Positions 34,977 through 47,669 of a stretch of DNA of 64,000 bases are shown piece after piece. The notes under the pieces are model-generated. The model was not told where the DNA came from and did not search any database. It was given only the letters and a program-made list of their open reading frames with translations. Made by a program: the position numbers and the translations under genes. Source of the DNA: Raphanus sativus. Its lineage: Eukaryota > Streptophyta > Magnoliopsida > Brassicales > Brassicaceae. The stretch lies in the NCBI RefSeq assembly GCF_000801105.2, contig NC_079513.1, forward strand, positions 21,048,273 to 21,112,272, given 5' to 3'. Each line of letters starts with the position of its first letter. Position 1 is the first letter of the stretch.

Positions 34977-37527
34977 ATGGATCAATTGCTTGTCATGTCT
35001 CGATTCGGGTACATGTTCATCAATGTTTTGGTCCTAGTTTTTAGCCTTTTGTTCTTGAAGCTCCTTCTGCGTTGCTGGATATTGCCGGTTCGAGCTCAAA
35101 AGAAACTTAGAGAAAACGGATTTTCCGGTCCACCTCCTAGTTTTCCATTAGGAAATCTTAGTGACATGAAGAAGTTAAAAACGGCCATGGTAATGGTGGA
35201 AAGCAAATCGTCCACCATAATCAACCATGACATACATTCCACCGCACTTCCACATTTTGCTCTTTGGCAACAACAATACGGTATATAATATAACTCTCAC
35301 TTCTCATATTTAAGTTCCTAAATTTTTTACCATATTTTTAAATATATTTAATATCAATCTTAGATATTATTTGTGACGATTTAAGCCGGTATGTGAAACA
35401 ACAATTCAATAATCGGTCTAGTAGTTACTAACGTTTTTGGATTACAATATGTAAATTTTAACATAGATTATTGGTTTTGTTATGTAAAGCAGGGAAAGTG
35501 TTTGTGTACTGGCTAGGCATAGAGCCGTTTGTGTACGTGGCTGATCCTGAATTCTTGAGTGTAATGTCGAAAGGTGTATTGGGGAAGAGTTGGGGAAAGC
35601 CAAATGTTTTCAAGAAAGACAGAGAGCCAATGTTTGGTACAGGTTTGGTTATGGTCGAAGGTGATGTTTGGACACGACATCGCCACATCATTACTCCTGC
35701 ATTTGCCCCTATTAATCTTAAGGTATGATTATAAATCTTCAAGTTGTTTAACATGGTAGAGTCCAAAAGATAGAAAATTATCAGGGTGTGACTAATCTAG
35801 TTCAACAAGTTAGACTTTATAGTCATGTTCTAAAAGCATGAGCCACAGTTTTTCCATGACAGAAATTTCATGGTCTTAAGGTGTTGAAAAGACTTGTTCA
35901 AATTAAAGACTAGTAGTAAAATGCTTCTCCTTTTCTCATTACTTTTAAATGACCGTCTTAATAGGCTATGACAAGTATGATGGTGGAATCAATCTCCAAC
36001 ATGTTGGACCGATGGGCCATACAGATAAACTCAGGCAATCCTGAATTCGACATGGAGAACGAGATCATAGGAACAGCCGGTGAGATCATTGCTAAGACAA
36101 GCTTCGGAGTCAAGGGAGAAAACGGAGCTCAAGTCCTCAAAAACCTAAGAGCCGTGCAATTCGCTCTCTTCAACTCAAATCGCTACGTAGGGGTGCCGTT
36201 TAGCAACATTTTGGCATACAAGCAAACCCTCGAAGCTAGAGAGTTAGGCAAAGAGATCGATGGTCTCCTTTTGTCGATCATAAATGAACGGAAGAAATCT
36301 TTGGTCGAAGGAGATGACCAACATGATCTTCTAGGAATGTTGCTTAAAGCCGATAAAGGAAAGTTTACGGCGACGGAACTTGTAGATGAATGCAAAACAT
36401 TCTTCTTCGCTGGCCACGAGACAACGGCTTTAGCGCTAACGTGGACGTTCATGCTTCTTGCGATTCATCCCGAGTGGCAAGACACGCTTAGAGACGAGAT
36501 AAGACAAGTCATCGGAGATTCCGAGATTGACTATAACAAACTTGCCGGACTAAAGAAGGTACGTAACCAAAAAGTACTCCACGTGGATAAATTATATGCA
36601 TGCTACACACTAGATCACATCTATATTCGAACGCGTTCACATGTGCTCAATTTAGCATGTTCACACTATTTAATGCACGACATGTAGCCTAATATATAAT
36701 ACTTAAATAAGTTTAACTAAGGATCACACAAAATCTAAAATTTAAGTCTAGTTATTAATATACAATTCAATGTCTGATTTATGTGGTCATGGTCATGGTC
36801 AAGGTCAAGGGTCACACAAATCAAATATTAGTAGTGCATAGAGGCGCGTCGCCTCTCTAGATCCAAAACTAGTCAACGGATGAACTGACATGCCACCTCA
36901 GCTTGTACTAAATCCCAAGCCACATGACAGTATCGATCCATATTAATGAATATTCTACTTGTCACCCACGAATAAAACGTTCTGACACGGGTGTCATAAT
37001 CACATTTTAGTTAATTATCACATTTAGTTGATTAATTCACTTACATGTTGAATACTATATATATATATACTAACGAATAGAACTTCCTATTATTTATGCA
37101 GATGAGTTGGGTGATGAACGAAGTTCTCCGGCTATATCCGCCGGCGCCAAACGCACAACGGCAAGCCCGGAAAGACATTGAGGTGAACGGCAGAGTGATT
37201 CCAAACGGTTCGAACATTTGGATTGACGTGGTTGCAATGCACCACGACCCCGAGTTGTGGGGAGACGACGTCAACGAGTTTAGGCCCGAGAGATTCGATG
37301 GCAGTTTGCACGGTGGTTGTAAGAATAAGATGGGATTTATGCCATTTGGATTTGGAGGGAGAATGTGTATTGGTCGGAACCTGACCACCATGGAGTACAA
37401 GATTGCCTTGTCGTTAGTTTTGTCACGGTTTGAGATCTCGGTTTCTCCCGGTTATCGCCATTCGCCGAAGTATATGCTCTCTCTTAGACCAGGTTACGGG
37501 TTGCCTTTAATTGTACGACCACTTTAA
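34977..37527 (+). CDS. CYP715A1: Cytochrome P450, CYP715A-type
   Basis: Four exons: 34977-35280, 35493-35722, 35965-36558 and 37102-37527, in phase, giving 517 codons plus TAA. Order: N-terminal membrane anchor (VLVLVFSLLFLKLLL), proline-rich hinge (GPPPSFPLGN), I-helix FFFAGHETTALAL, ExxR helix NEVLRLYPP, PERF, and heme-binding FGFGGRMCIGR with the ligand Cys. All catalytic motifs are present. It belongs to the CYP72 clan. Position between RD29B/ADF10 and HCF106 matches the Arabidopsis CYP715A1 locus (recalled as AT5G52400), a gene linked to floral and tapetal development; the substrate is not known to me. It should sit in the ER membrane. Confidence 0.88.
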
Positions 37528-40500
37528 ATTTGCAATAACGCACAAATTAAAGTTTTTTGGGCTTTCTAAGTTTTTTTTTTTGGAAAAAAATTGTGCTTTT
37601 TAAGTTCTTGACTTTTTAATACTGTACACATGTGTTTTGATATTGATACTTGAGTACCATTGAATCAGATAAGTAATGACCTTTTTTTATCACACGGACT
37701 CATCAAAATTAATAGCTTGATGGATTGAATGGAAGAAGGTGGAGATGACAATCAACTCGGTTTGTGGTTGAACCAATGAATCAATGTACAAGTGATTACA
37801 CAAAACATTCAGACCATATTAAAAACTATAATAAACAAACCACAAGCAACAAACTTTTATCATCAAATTTCGACAATGAGAGTATGCAAACTTTCATGGA
37901 GCAGCTAGAAGATGGGATCCATAGATTTTTTTATTTTTTAGTGAACCGAATCTATAGATTAAATGATCGGAACTGCTGGTTACTTTCGTTGAGGGTTTGT
38001 TATATATTTTATGTTCTTTCTTTTTTTACAACCTAAAATCTCAGTCTTTAAGCTAAATTATAAACGCGAAAAAAAATTATAAGCGTGTGTTTTTTTTAAC
38101 TATATTTATTCTATTAAAACAATATCATAACCTATTGATAAATGCTATGTCCTGAATTTATTTAAGAGATAATCTATTAAATTAAACTAATATTAAATAC
38201 AAATATAATTATAAAAAACTCAACTATAAATTTTAATTTTTCAAAAAAAAATTAAACAAAAAACAAATCTTCTCTTTGAAAGAATGAGTGTTATCCAATT
38301 AAAAGAAAAAAATAAGTAAAAGATAAGTAAAATATAACTACAAAACAGTAAAAAAAGTTACTAAAAATACAACAGTAAAACACAAAAAAAATTAAGAACT
38401 ATTGTAAAGTACGAAAGTAAATGAGATTGGGATGAGCCTCGATGGATCAATAATTTTCTGAAGCTGAAAGTTTTTAATTGTGACTCATCTTCATAGTTTA
38501 GTTACAGACATCTGCTGGGCTATTGCATTAACCAGACAGTTCGAAGCTCTGGTTAGATTAATTAGACCACATAAATGCTTCTAAACCCTTGTCCATTCAG
38601 GATAACCAATTAAAGATCATCTCCATTGAAATATATTATTTGAGTATGTGGTGATCGTAACCTCTATATAGATATGATCTATCAAGAATTGAAGAAACAT
38701 AGTCTCTTAGATAATACTTTATAGTACAATAGAACTTATATAAATTGATATCCTATAAATTAAAGTTTTTTATAAATTAATAAAATTTACTGATTCAAAC
38801 TTGGATCGATTCAAAATTAACATAAATTGATACAATAATAATATAATATTTTTAAAAGTTATATGTAAATATATATTGTCCCATTAAAATTATAAATTAA
38901 TAATTTATATATGTACATATTTTATATAAGTAAGAACATATTACTATATTATTTGTTTTATATTCACAATGAAATTATCTTTATATTTTCATAATATTTA
39001 ATATATTTTTGATGAGATTTAGTAATTTTATATCTAAAACCACATTTAATTCTATGCAAAATATATTATATACACCAAATAATATAATAAAATTAATATA
39101 AATGTTAAATTTCAAAAATAACATTTAATGTATATATACTAAAATCAAATATTTTCTTATTTTAGAATAAATATATCTTAAAATAAGAAATTTAAATATA
39201 TTTTTTCTGAAAATTAATTATCTCTATAAATTAATAAAATTTCAAAGTCCCAATATTATTAATTTATAGAGGTTTGGTTTGTTTTTGTTTTCATTTCTAT
39301 AATTGTTGTTAATCTTTGTTTGTGGTGGAAAATTATGTTCTATCAATTATTAATAAAAATATATTTTATGGATCAAACATAATAATGTGTTATCAACTCT
39401 GACCTTTATTAATCAAAAATATGTGTTCATGGATCGAACATAATGTTCGATAATTTCTCAAATATTACACTATTTTGATTTTTACTGCATAATTTGTTTT
39501 TCATGTTACATTTCAAAAAAATATATTTAGTATGTGATTTTATCTTTTATAAATCTTGAAAAATCATCATTTTTAGTCTAGAATATTTATTTTCATAATT
39601 TTATATTTGGTCAAGAGAAAGTTGGATAATTGCACAACTATTTTGAATTTGAAAGAGTATATGACTTTTGAAATTTTTGTTACTAAATTTCTTGGTGAGA
39701 TTTTGTTTTTATATTTTCCCAACAAATGTTATAATAATCAATTATTAAAAACTATTTGTCATTAATATTTTAATAAATTATTAAAATTTATTAAAATTTT
39801 AAAAGTTTTCTAATAGCATATTTTGTAAATAACAAATGAAATAATTGTTAGTTATATACTATTATATTTTGTATATAATAATTTTAGATGATATATTGTT
39901 GTGAGTTTAAAAAAAAATATTATATAGTTGTAGATATAAAAGTTTAATATATGTTAACAATTTTATTTTTTCATATAAAAATATTACATAGTATAAGAAT
40001 TTTTTTTTTTGCCAATAGTATAAGAATTTTAATCTGTTTTTGTGATGAATGATATTTATTTATTTATTTTAATAAAGCATTTGTTTAAATAAAATATATT
40101 AACATATCAATTTATATTATTATCATATTTAATTTATATAGTATATATATTTTAGTATAACATAGAATAAAAATAGCACAAATATTTATTTTTCGTTTTA
40201 TACTAAAAATTTAATTAATATTAATTTATAATAATGTTATATTTATTACCACTTATAAAATTAATTAATGTATTATTATTTTACAAAAAAAATATTTGAA
40301 ACGGACAGAACCATTCTACCTGCCGAACCGAAGAATCAACCAATTTAATTTTAAAATTTTCCCGTTTGCTTCTCAGGTTAACCGGATGTGAACCCAAAAA
40401 CCGAAAACCGAAAACTCGGTTCGATCCATTCGGTTTATTTTTGTTTGAGCCAAATGCCCAGCGCTAGATTGATTGGCTCAAACTCGAAGCTACACACGAA

Positions 40501-40540
40501 AACTATAATACAGTTGCGAAGCTGCCCAGTGGCCAGTGCC
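37528..40540. other. Gene-free AT-rich spacer
   Basis: After the P450 3' UTR no gene is supported. A less AT-rich patch at about 38410-38660 has no recognisable product. 38700-40300 is extremely AT-rich. It holds one retroposon stub (40004-40016). Confidence 0.4.
40004..40016 (-). repeat. Minimal retroposon stub (13 bp) with 14-bp TSD
   Basis: T7 GCCAAT lies between perfect copies of AGTATAAGAATTTT (39990-40003 and 40017-40030). On the minus strand it reads ATTGGC plus A7. Confidence 0.65.
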
Positions 40541-41854
40541 ATGGCCTTTCAGATTATAGCTTCTTCTTCTTCACTAACGATTGCACAATCTCACCTTCTC
40601 TGTTTACCTCCTCTGCGATCTTCCTATAAAGCTTCGAGCTTTAACCTCTCCTCATGGGTTTCTCTCCCGGGCTCGTCTCGTTTCTCTCCCTACATTGGTT
40701 TAAAGCATATGGGCATCTCCATCTCCCCGAAATCTTCAAACCCAGGTGTCGAATTTCTCCATCTCGTCACAAAGTTGATTCCTTTTTTTTTTGGGTAAGA
40801 ATCTGTTCGTTTTTGTGTAATTGGGTGGTTTTGTTGTGGCAGAGAAGAAGAGAAGATTTAAAAATGGTTTGGTGATTCGTGCGTCTTTGTTTGGCGTTGG
40901 AGCACCTGAGGCTTTGGTTATTGGTGTTGTCGCTTTGTTAGTCTTTGGTCCTAAAGGCCTTGCAGAGGTTAGTATATAGTTTCTATGCTACTTGTGAATC
41001 GTGTTTGCGTTTTTTTTATTGATCTTTGAAGTAGTTTGTACTTGGCTTTTGGCTAAGTGAGTTTGAACCTCTGTGGAAGTCTTTAGGTAAATTACCTTTA
41101 TTTGCTGTTGTCCGTGCAGGTAGCTAGAACTCTTGGGACAACATTGCGTACATTTCAGCCCACCATTAGAGAGCTACAGGTTTGTTTGTTTGTTTTTTCA
41201 TCTCAAGAAAACTCTTTAAGGAAAATAAATAAGTTTCTTACGTTGGTTGATTCTATAGGATGTTTCAAGAGATTTCAAAAGCACCCTTGAGCGTGAAATT
41301 GGCCTTGATGAAATCTCAACACCAGATGTCTACAACCAGAGCAGAATGAACAGTGCTCGCCCTCCTCCAACATCTGTTAGTAACATTGAAGATTCTGTTG
41401 CTGCAAGTGAGCCCAGTGAGTGGTCTAAGTTTATTATAAACATGCTATCAAAATAGGAGGCCTGCTAGGCATTACTGAGACATATGATAATAAGTGGTTT
41501 GATTCGTTTGATTCATATTCATGAATGGATTTTTAGTGAATGTGATCTTTTTTGAAATAAGCAGATGATGTTCAATCACCAAAAGCTTACACAACCGAGG
41601 ATTACCTCAAGATCACTGAAGAGCAGCTCAAAGCTTCGTCTCCTGGTAAAAGCCAAACAGAGGATCAAACTCGGACTCAAGAACCGCTGCAACCACCAGA
41701 GCCTGAAGGTTAGCATGTCATCAGAACTCTCTCATATCTTCTTCTAATTACTTAAAAGCATTCTTCAAAACTGCTGATGGCCAGTAGCCACTGTGTTGTT
41801 GTTGTAGTTACATTGAGAGAGACCATGTCTGCATCTCCTTCAAGGCAAGATTGA
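40541..41854 (+). CDS. HCF106: HCF106, thylakoid TatB-type translocase subunit
   Basis: Six exons: 40541-40745, 40843-40967, 41120-41179, 41259-41415, 41565-41708 and 41808-41854, in phase, 245 codons plus TGA. A Ser-rich N-terminus (MAFQIIASSSSLTIAQSHLL) is a chloroplast transit peptide. It is followed by the TatB core: short membrane helix PEALVIGVVALLVFGPKGL, the FGP hinge, and amphipathic helix EVARTLGTTLRTFQPTIREL. A Pro/Gln-rich tail follows. HCF106 works with cpTatC and Tha4 in twin-arginine (delta-pH) import into the thylakoid lumen. The open frames longer than the exons are intron read-through. Confidence 0.94.
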
Positions 41855-42575
41855 AAGGCACCAAAAATTTGACTCATGTGTATTTATGTTCTATTCGTTT
41901 CCTAGTTAATGTTTATAAATGGGGTTTGTTAGTTAAATATCATCCTGTGTTGAATGATTGACTCATCATTTTATGAATCAAAGATAGTTAAAGGGAAATT
42001 TGATTGTATAACCAAAAAAAAGACCTTAATATTACAAATTTATATGATTTTAGAACGTTAATCTTATGTCAATGTTTCATTTGCTTTGCTTCCATTGCTA
42101 TAAACAGAGAAAAAATGGTTGATTGTCATAATCCAATATGACCTCTAAAACTGGTTCAATTTCTTTTTCTTTTTATCAACTTAGCATCTAAAACAAAGAG
42201 AAAGTTCATGACAAGTTTTACTCTGTAAAAGAGAATCAAAAACAAAGTTATTTTTCTAGACAAAATAATTTATCAAAAGCAGTGCTGTGTTGTGTAAATA
42301 TGGATTCGAGAGTCTCTCCCTCTAGCCTATATTTTCTATCATCCTTCTGTTGTGGTAAGATCATGACATTTAAATTGTCAAGGTTGAGCGAATGATATAA
42401 CAACTGTTTGAAGAAGATTTTGAAGAGGTTGAAACAAGAACTTGGTTCAAAATAAATGCAGAAGTAAACAAAATGAAAAACAATGTGGCAACGCAAAATG
42501 AAAAGTCTTAATATGCTGATATTAAAAATGTCAAATCATAGGGTTTTTTTCTTGTTTTGAAAATAAATAAAAGGA

Positions 42576-42659
42576 TTTATTCACGATGTAAGATCTTTCC
42601 TCCCCATCTGAATAATAATTTATTCACGATGTAAAGATCTTTCCTTCCCACCTGAAGTA
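42576..42659. repeat. Local tandem duplication, ~44-bp period
   Basis: TTTATTCACGATGTAAGATC followed by TTTCCTCCCCATCTGAA is repeated at once with small changes (TTTATTCACGATGTAAAGAT, then CTTTCCTTCCCACCTGAA). Confidence 0.8.
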
Positions 42660-43310
42660 ATCAAGAGTATTTTCAAGAGTAGGCATATAATTGTGTATAA
42701 AAATGGAGTCAAATAAAAGACAGAAAATGCATGATGTTAAATATACATTTTAGTAATATTAGTGTAAATTTATATATTGCACATAAATTTTTCTATTACA
42801 AAACATACATTTAGGTGTTATTTCAGTCAATAAAAATGACTGGTAATAGTAAAATATTGTTAACAGTAAAAATATAATACATTATATTTTTATTTTATAA
42901 AACTTATTACAGATAAGTAAAATAATATGTAATTAATTATAGGAATATTTTTTATAAAGAATGTTTAAGAACATGGAAAGGAAAAGAAAGCAGATTTTAA
43001 TGAAAAGTTGGTTAAAAATACAATGGAATTTTCAGAATTTTTATTAAGAATAAAAGGATCACCATGGAATTCAAACAAATTTGGGTGTGTACATAAAGCC
43101 TTTGAGTTTGAGACCAAGTAATTGAACTTTTTAAACTATTACCACATATTGTCATAAAGAAATTTGGCTTGTAAAATCTGTTAGCGTGGTTGGAAAGATA
43201 AAAGGCGAAAATAAGTTATTATTTTAATCTAAATATTGAAAGAAAGAAAATTAGACTAAATAAAAATAATTACGAAGACCAAAATTAAAACAAATTATAT
43301 TTTTTATTTC

Positions 43311-43757
43311 AGATAACTAATATTAAAGAAAAATAAAAAATTTAAGAGAAATTTATAAGAGAAAACAAAGGAAAATAAAATATTTTTATTGAAAATGATT
43401 ATACATACAACAAGATGCTATAGTTTTTTTATTAAAAAAAAGAAATATTATTTAGGGTTTAGAATCAAATTTGGGTATGCAAAAATTAGTCTTTGTAGCT
43501 ATAATAACTATTAATTTAATTTATCATTATACTCTCTCAATTTCTAAATATATTTTTATTTGAGATAACTAATATTAAAGAAAAAGAAAAAATATTAAGA
43601 GAAATTTATAAGAGAAAACAAAGGAAAAAAGAATTTTTATGGAAAATGATTATACATACAACAAAATGCTATATTTTTTTTATAAAAATAAGAAATATTA
43701 TTCAGGGTTTAGAATCAAATTTGGGTATGCAAAAATTAGTCTTTGTAGCTATAATAA
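43311..43757. repeat. Tandem duplication, two ~197-bp copies, 252-bp period
   Basis: 43311-43507 and 43563-43757 are near-identical direct copies (AGATAACTAATATTAAAG through GGGTATGCAAAAATTAGTCT). Few differences suggest a recent event. Confidence 0.85.
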
Positions 43758-45346
43758 TTAGCAGTTTATCATTACACAAAATATCTATCCAAAAACTCTA
43801 AGCCTCCAGCCAGTGGATGCAGTATCTTGAGTCTTGAGATAATAGTATCACAACTTAAAATTTATTATATACAGATAATAATAGAAAACAAACCAATTTT
43901 TCTACTGTTTAAGACGGAAGAAATAAGGATTACGAATAGGAACAGCCTGGACATGGGCTTTCCATCCTCCCACATCAGTATCATGGAGTTCAAAGGCCTT
44001 ACCCTCCGCCCCTTCTCCGCATATATAAATAATGCATTCCTGTAAGAAAACAAGTTTTAGTTTTGTGTTTTTTTATCTAACTTGGATTTTGAGAAAAAAA
44101 AATTGGAGCGAAGGAACCTGCTGAGAGTTGTTTAGTTTCGAGAATTTCTGTAAATATTTTTTTTACTTTTTTAACGTCAAAATTTAATTTTATTAATTAA
44201 AAGAATTTACATAATCAAAATACAAAAGGTTATACAACCAAAGAGGAGGATACAATCTTGATGAATAAAAGATTTCATTCCTATCTAAAAACCTAGCCAA
44301 ACTATTTTAGTTATTTTATATCAAAATATATATTGTATACATATATAAATGTAATTATATTTAATAGGCCCAAATCAGGATCCAAATATGCAGACATAAA
44401 ATTTCAATATTTAATAGAATAGATAATCATTTATTTGATACTAAAATGATATAGATTAAAGAAGATACATAAAAGTATGGTATAACTAATTTATAACCAT
44501 ATATAATAATGATTCTATTTTTCATCATGATTAATTTTTAATTAAGTTTTTAATTAGTCATTAAGCTTAATTTCCCTAATAACACATTTATATATGTGTG
44601 TCCAACAGTCTCTACAAATGAGAATTGAAGTTTAATCCGTAAACTCGTCAAAACTACTTTTCTACTCACTTCTTTGAAAAATTTCACTAGTCATTAAAAT
44701 AAAATACATTAAAATAATCTATATATCCGTATTAATAAAGTAAAATTTTATTATTTCACATTGTGCTACTTTAGCTCACAAAGAAAGAAAAGAGAACACT
44801 TCAAAATAAATTAAAAAAATTATAAGTTATCCTCAATTTTTAATAATAATTACTGAAAATATATAATATAGATTCAAAAATAAATAGAAAAAAGAATAAC
44901 AACAAAAAGGAAAAATCTATGCACAATTATGTTTTCACGTTTCATCAAAATTTACACCAAAGAAAAATCTCAGATAATTTATAATTGGTTGTCGTTTTAA
45001 AGTTATATATGTAATAACATTTTGTTACAAATATATATATATATATATGTAATAACATTTTAGATAAAAAGCAACTTTTTGATAGTTGCTTTTAGCTAAA
45101 ATAACAATAAAATATATTACTTAGTCTATCAGACTTACCACACATGTTGTAAACATAGATCCGCCCCAGATCATGGACCACATGATGCAAGTTAAATTTT
45201 ATTTTGAATATGGTTATCTTATTATTACTGATGCCTAATATAAACTAATAGTGTTTCTTTTCTTAACATATTAAAAACGAATTTTACAACAATACACAGT
45301 AAAAGTTGCAGCTGTTGATGATAATACTGATCCACATCGTGGCCGA

Positions 45347-45638
45347 TGTTCTAGTATATACCAAGGTCACACGATCACGCTTATGAAAACTCAATTAATA
45401 AGCCTAACTCTCTTATTAATCTCTTGAGAAAACTATCTTAAAACATCAAGCTCTCAAACAAATAAAACTCTTAAGTTAGGCAACATGTTTGCATCTCCTT
45501 ATATAACACTTAATCTAATCCTAAACTCATTAAGATTATCACAACTACAAATTTCCTAATCTCTATTAGATAACTTTAACTCAATGGATTAGGAAACTTG
45601 TATTGCAAGCTATTTCAAGTTATCCCAAGTTCCCAACA
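45347..45638 (-). mobile_element. Solo LTR, Copia-like, 292 bp
   Basis: The plus strand starts TGTTCTAG and ends CCCAACA, so the minus strand reads TGTTGGGAAC ... CTAGAACA, the TG...CA pattern with TGTT/AACA ends. A TATATAAGGAG promoter-like box lies on the minus strand (45497-45507 region). No 5-bp target duplication is seen, so one flank may be rearranged. Confidence 0.55.
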
Positions 45639-45717
45639 GATGTTCCATTCCATGTTAATGACCCAGGTTATGATCATGACACAATAGAAATAAGTTTTGT
45701 TTGATTAAATTATTTAT

Positions 45718-47096
45718 GGGAATTCGGCCAAAAAAACACTGAACATGGCGAGAATGGCCAAAAGAAACATGGACTCGAAACTGGCCAAAAAAAGCTTGAA
45801 CTTTTGTTGACTTTTATCAGTTTATTAAGAAACTTTGATTGACCGACCAGATTAAGACACCGTTAACTAGCAGTTAAGACGGTGGTTAATCAATCGTTAA
45901 GTAAAACGACGTCGTTTTGAGATGGAATGAAACGACGTCGTTTTATCTACTTTTATTATCAAAAATATGTTGTTCGCGTGAGTCGAACCTGAGTACTCAT
46001 GGCCAAATGACGAGGTTTCTTGCCACTAGACTACTGTCACTTTTAAGAATATCTATAACATGTTTTCTTTTATTGAGTATCAAACAAATCTAGAAAAATC
46101 TAAATTTTTTTTAAAAAAATTCAAAAAAATTCTGAAAAGTAAAATTAAAATTGAAATTATAAATATTTTTCAAAAAATCAAAAATTAATTTTTTTTATAA
46201 ATATTAATGTATCTAAGATTATTTGAGCATTTTATCTTAAATACATTAATCATACAATTATTTTTTATAAATGAATATATTTGTGATAAAATAGAAAAAT
46301 GATATTTATCACCCTATATATGTTTTTCATTTAATTATTATCATATTTTAGAAAAATAATTAGTGATAGTATCATTTGTTTATTGTATCTTAATTATCAT
46401 TTGTCTATTTTATCTTAAATACATTATTCATACTAAAATCTATAGTGTGATAAATATCATTTTTATTTTATATTACATAAGTTAATTTATTTAAAAATAT
46501 GTTTCAAGTTTTTAATCATTAAATTTAATTCGTTGCATTTTTGAATTATTTTAGATTTTTTTGAAATTTTTAATGTATTGATTTTTTTAAAAAAAAACTT
46601 ATTTGTAATTTCAATTATAATTTTACTTTTCAGAATTTTCTTGAATTTTTAAGATTTTTTGGAATTTTTTAAAAAGAATTTAGACTTTTGAGATTTATTT
46701 GATACTCAATAAAAGAAAACATTTTATGGATATTCTTAAAAGTGACAGTAGTCTAGTGGCAAGAAACCTCGTCATTTGGCCATGAGTTCTCAGGTTCGAC
46801 CCACGCGAACAACATATTTTTGATACTAAAAATAGGTAAAACGACGTCGTTTCATTGCATCTCAAAACGACGTCGTTTTACTTAACGATCTTTGCAAACG
46901 TCGTTTAATCATTCTGTAACGGTGTGTTTAATTTGGCGAGTCAGCGATAACTTTGTGTTTAATTTGGCGAGTCAGCGATAACTTACTGATTAAAGTTTAA
47001 AATCAAATATAGTTCGGTGTTTTTTTGGCCAGCCAATATGTTCGTGTTTATTATGGCAATTCGTGCAAAGTTTATGATTTTTTTGGCCGAATTCCC
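45718..47096. mobile_element. Foldback MULE-like element, 1,379 bp, 10-bp TSD
   Basis: Ends GGGAATTCGGCCAAAAAAA (from 45718) and its complement (ending 47096) are flanked by a perfect AATTATTTAT (45708-45717 and 47097-47106), the 9-11 bp size expected of Mutator-like elements. Both ~350-400 bp arms are inverted copies. Each arm holds a tRNA-like block (TAGTCTAGTGG ... GGTTCGA) and two AAACGACGTCGTTT palindromes. The ~550-bp centre is AT-rich and non-coding. Confidence 0.9.
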
Positions 47097-47106
47097 AATT
47101 ATTTAT

Positions 47107-47669
47107 CTAATAACATGTTATTTAATGGAATATACATAAAAAAGAGTTAACAAGTAACCATGAGTCTTCTATATATTTGAATGTATAAATCTGTTATTCT
47201 CAGAAAAATTAAAAATATTATTATCACCAAAAGAAGAAAAATGAGAATGTAGGTTAAAAATATTAATATCTGTAGCGCCTAAAGTCGTGAGCTCTATGGG
47301 TTTTAACCCAGTGCCGGCTACTACAACCATCTAGAGAAAACACAATGCCTGCAAGCATGAAGATTAACCGAAACAATCATCACGACTAGTCAAAATAATC
47401 GACAAGACGGTACGAAACAGAACACTATCAATCCAATACAAGAAACGTGAGATTATACTATGGTTTGATACAAGACCAGTTCATTAAGCGAAGATGGAGC
47501 GCAAAGTATAATTAAGCGACGATCGAACACAAAGTATAGGAACTTCTATTGTCTACATGATCTTCTCAAATTTTTAATTAGTTGGATAACCAAACGGAAG
47601 CTAGAAATGTTATAGAACAGTTTTTTTGCTTAAATATTAACGTTACATTCATTCAGAAATAAAAATAAA
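47107..47669. other. Gene-free spacer
   Basis: A less AT-rich block at 47275-47560 (GCGCCTAAAGTCGTGAGCTC ...) has no clear ORF and was not recognised. Confidence 0.35.

Larger units (their letters stand above)
41855..45346. other. Gene-free AT-rich spacer
   Basis: HCF106 3' UTR, then no supported gene. 44160-44260 (complement CCTCTTTGGTTGTATAACC...) looks like the 3' UTR of a minus-strand LINE, without coding sequence. Two local tandem duplications are listed separately. Confidence 0.4.

Noticed and set aside
36841..36861. Perfect stem GAGGCG-CGT-CGCCTC plus CTAG in P450 intron 3
   Set aside because: CTAG is followed by A, not T, the spacer is only three bases and no 5' end is present, so it was not called a Helitron.
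45330..45356. CCACATCGTGG hairpin followed by CTAGT, read as a Helitron end
   Set aside because: The stem is only four pairs, and CTAG is better explained as part of the LTR border TGTTCTAG whose other end is CCCAACA.
45970..46810. Two tRNA-like genes in the MULE arms
   Set aside because: A- and B-box-like words exist but no proper acceptor or T-arm stems; tRNA-derived repeat sequence is the safer reading.
47275..47560. Less AT-rich block as a gene fragment
   Set aside because: No frame gives a recognisable protein and no repeat ends are visible.
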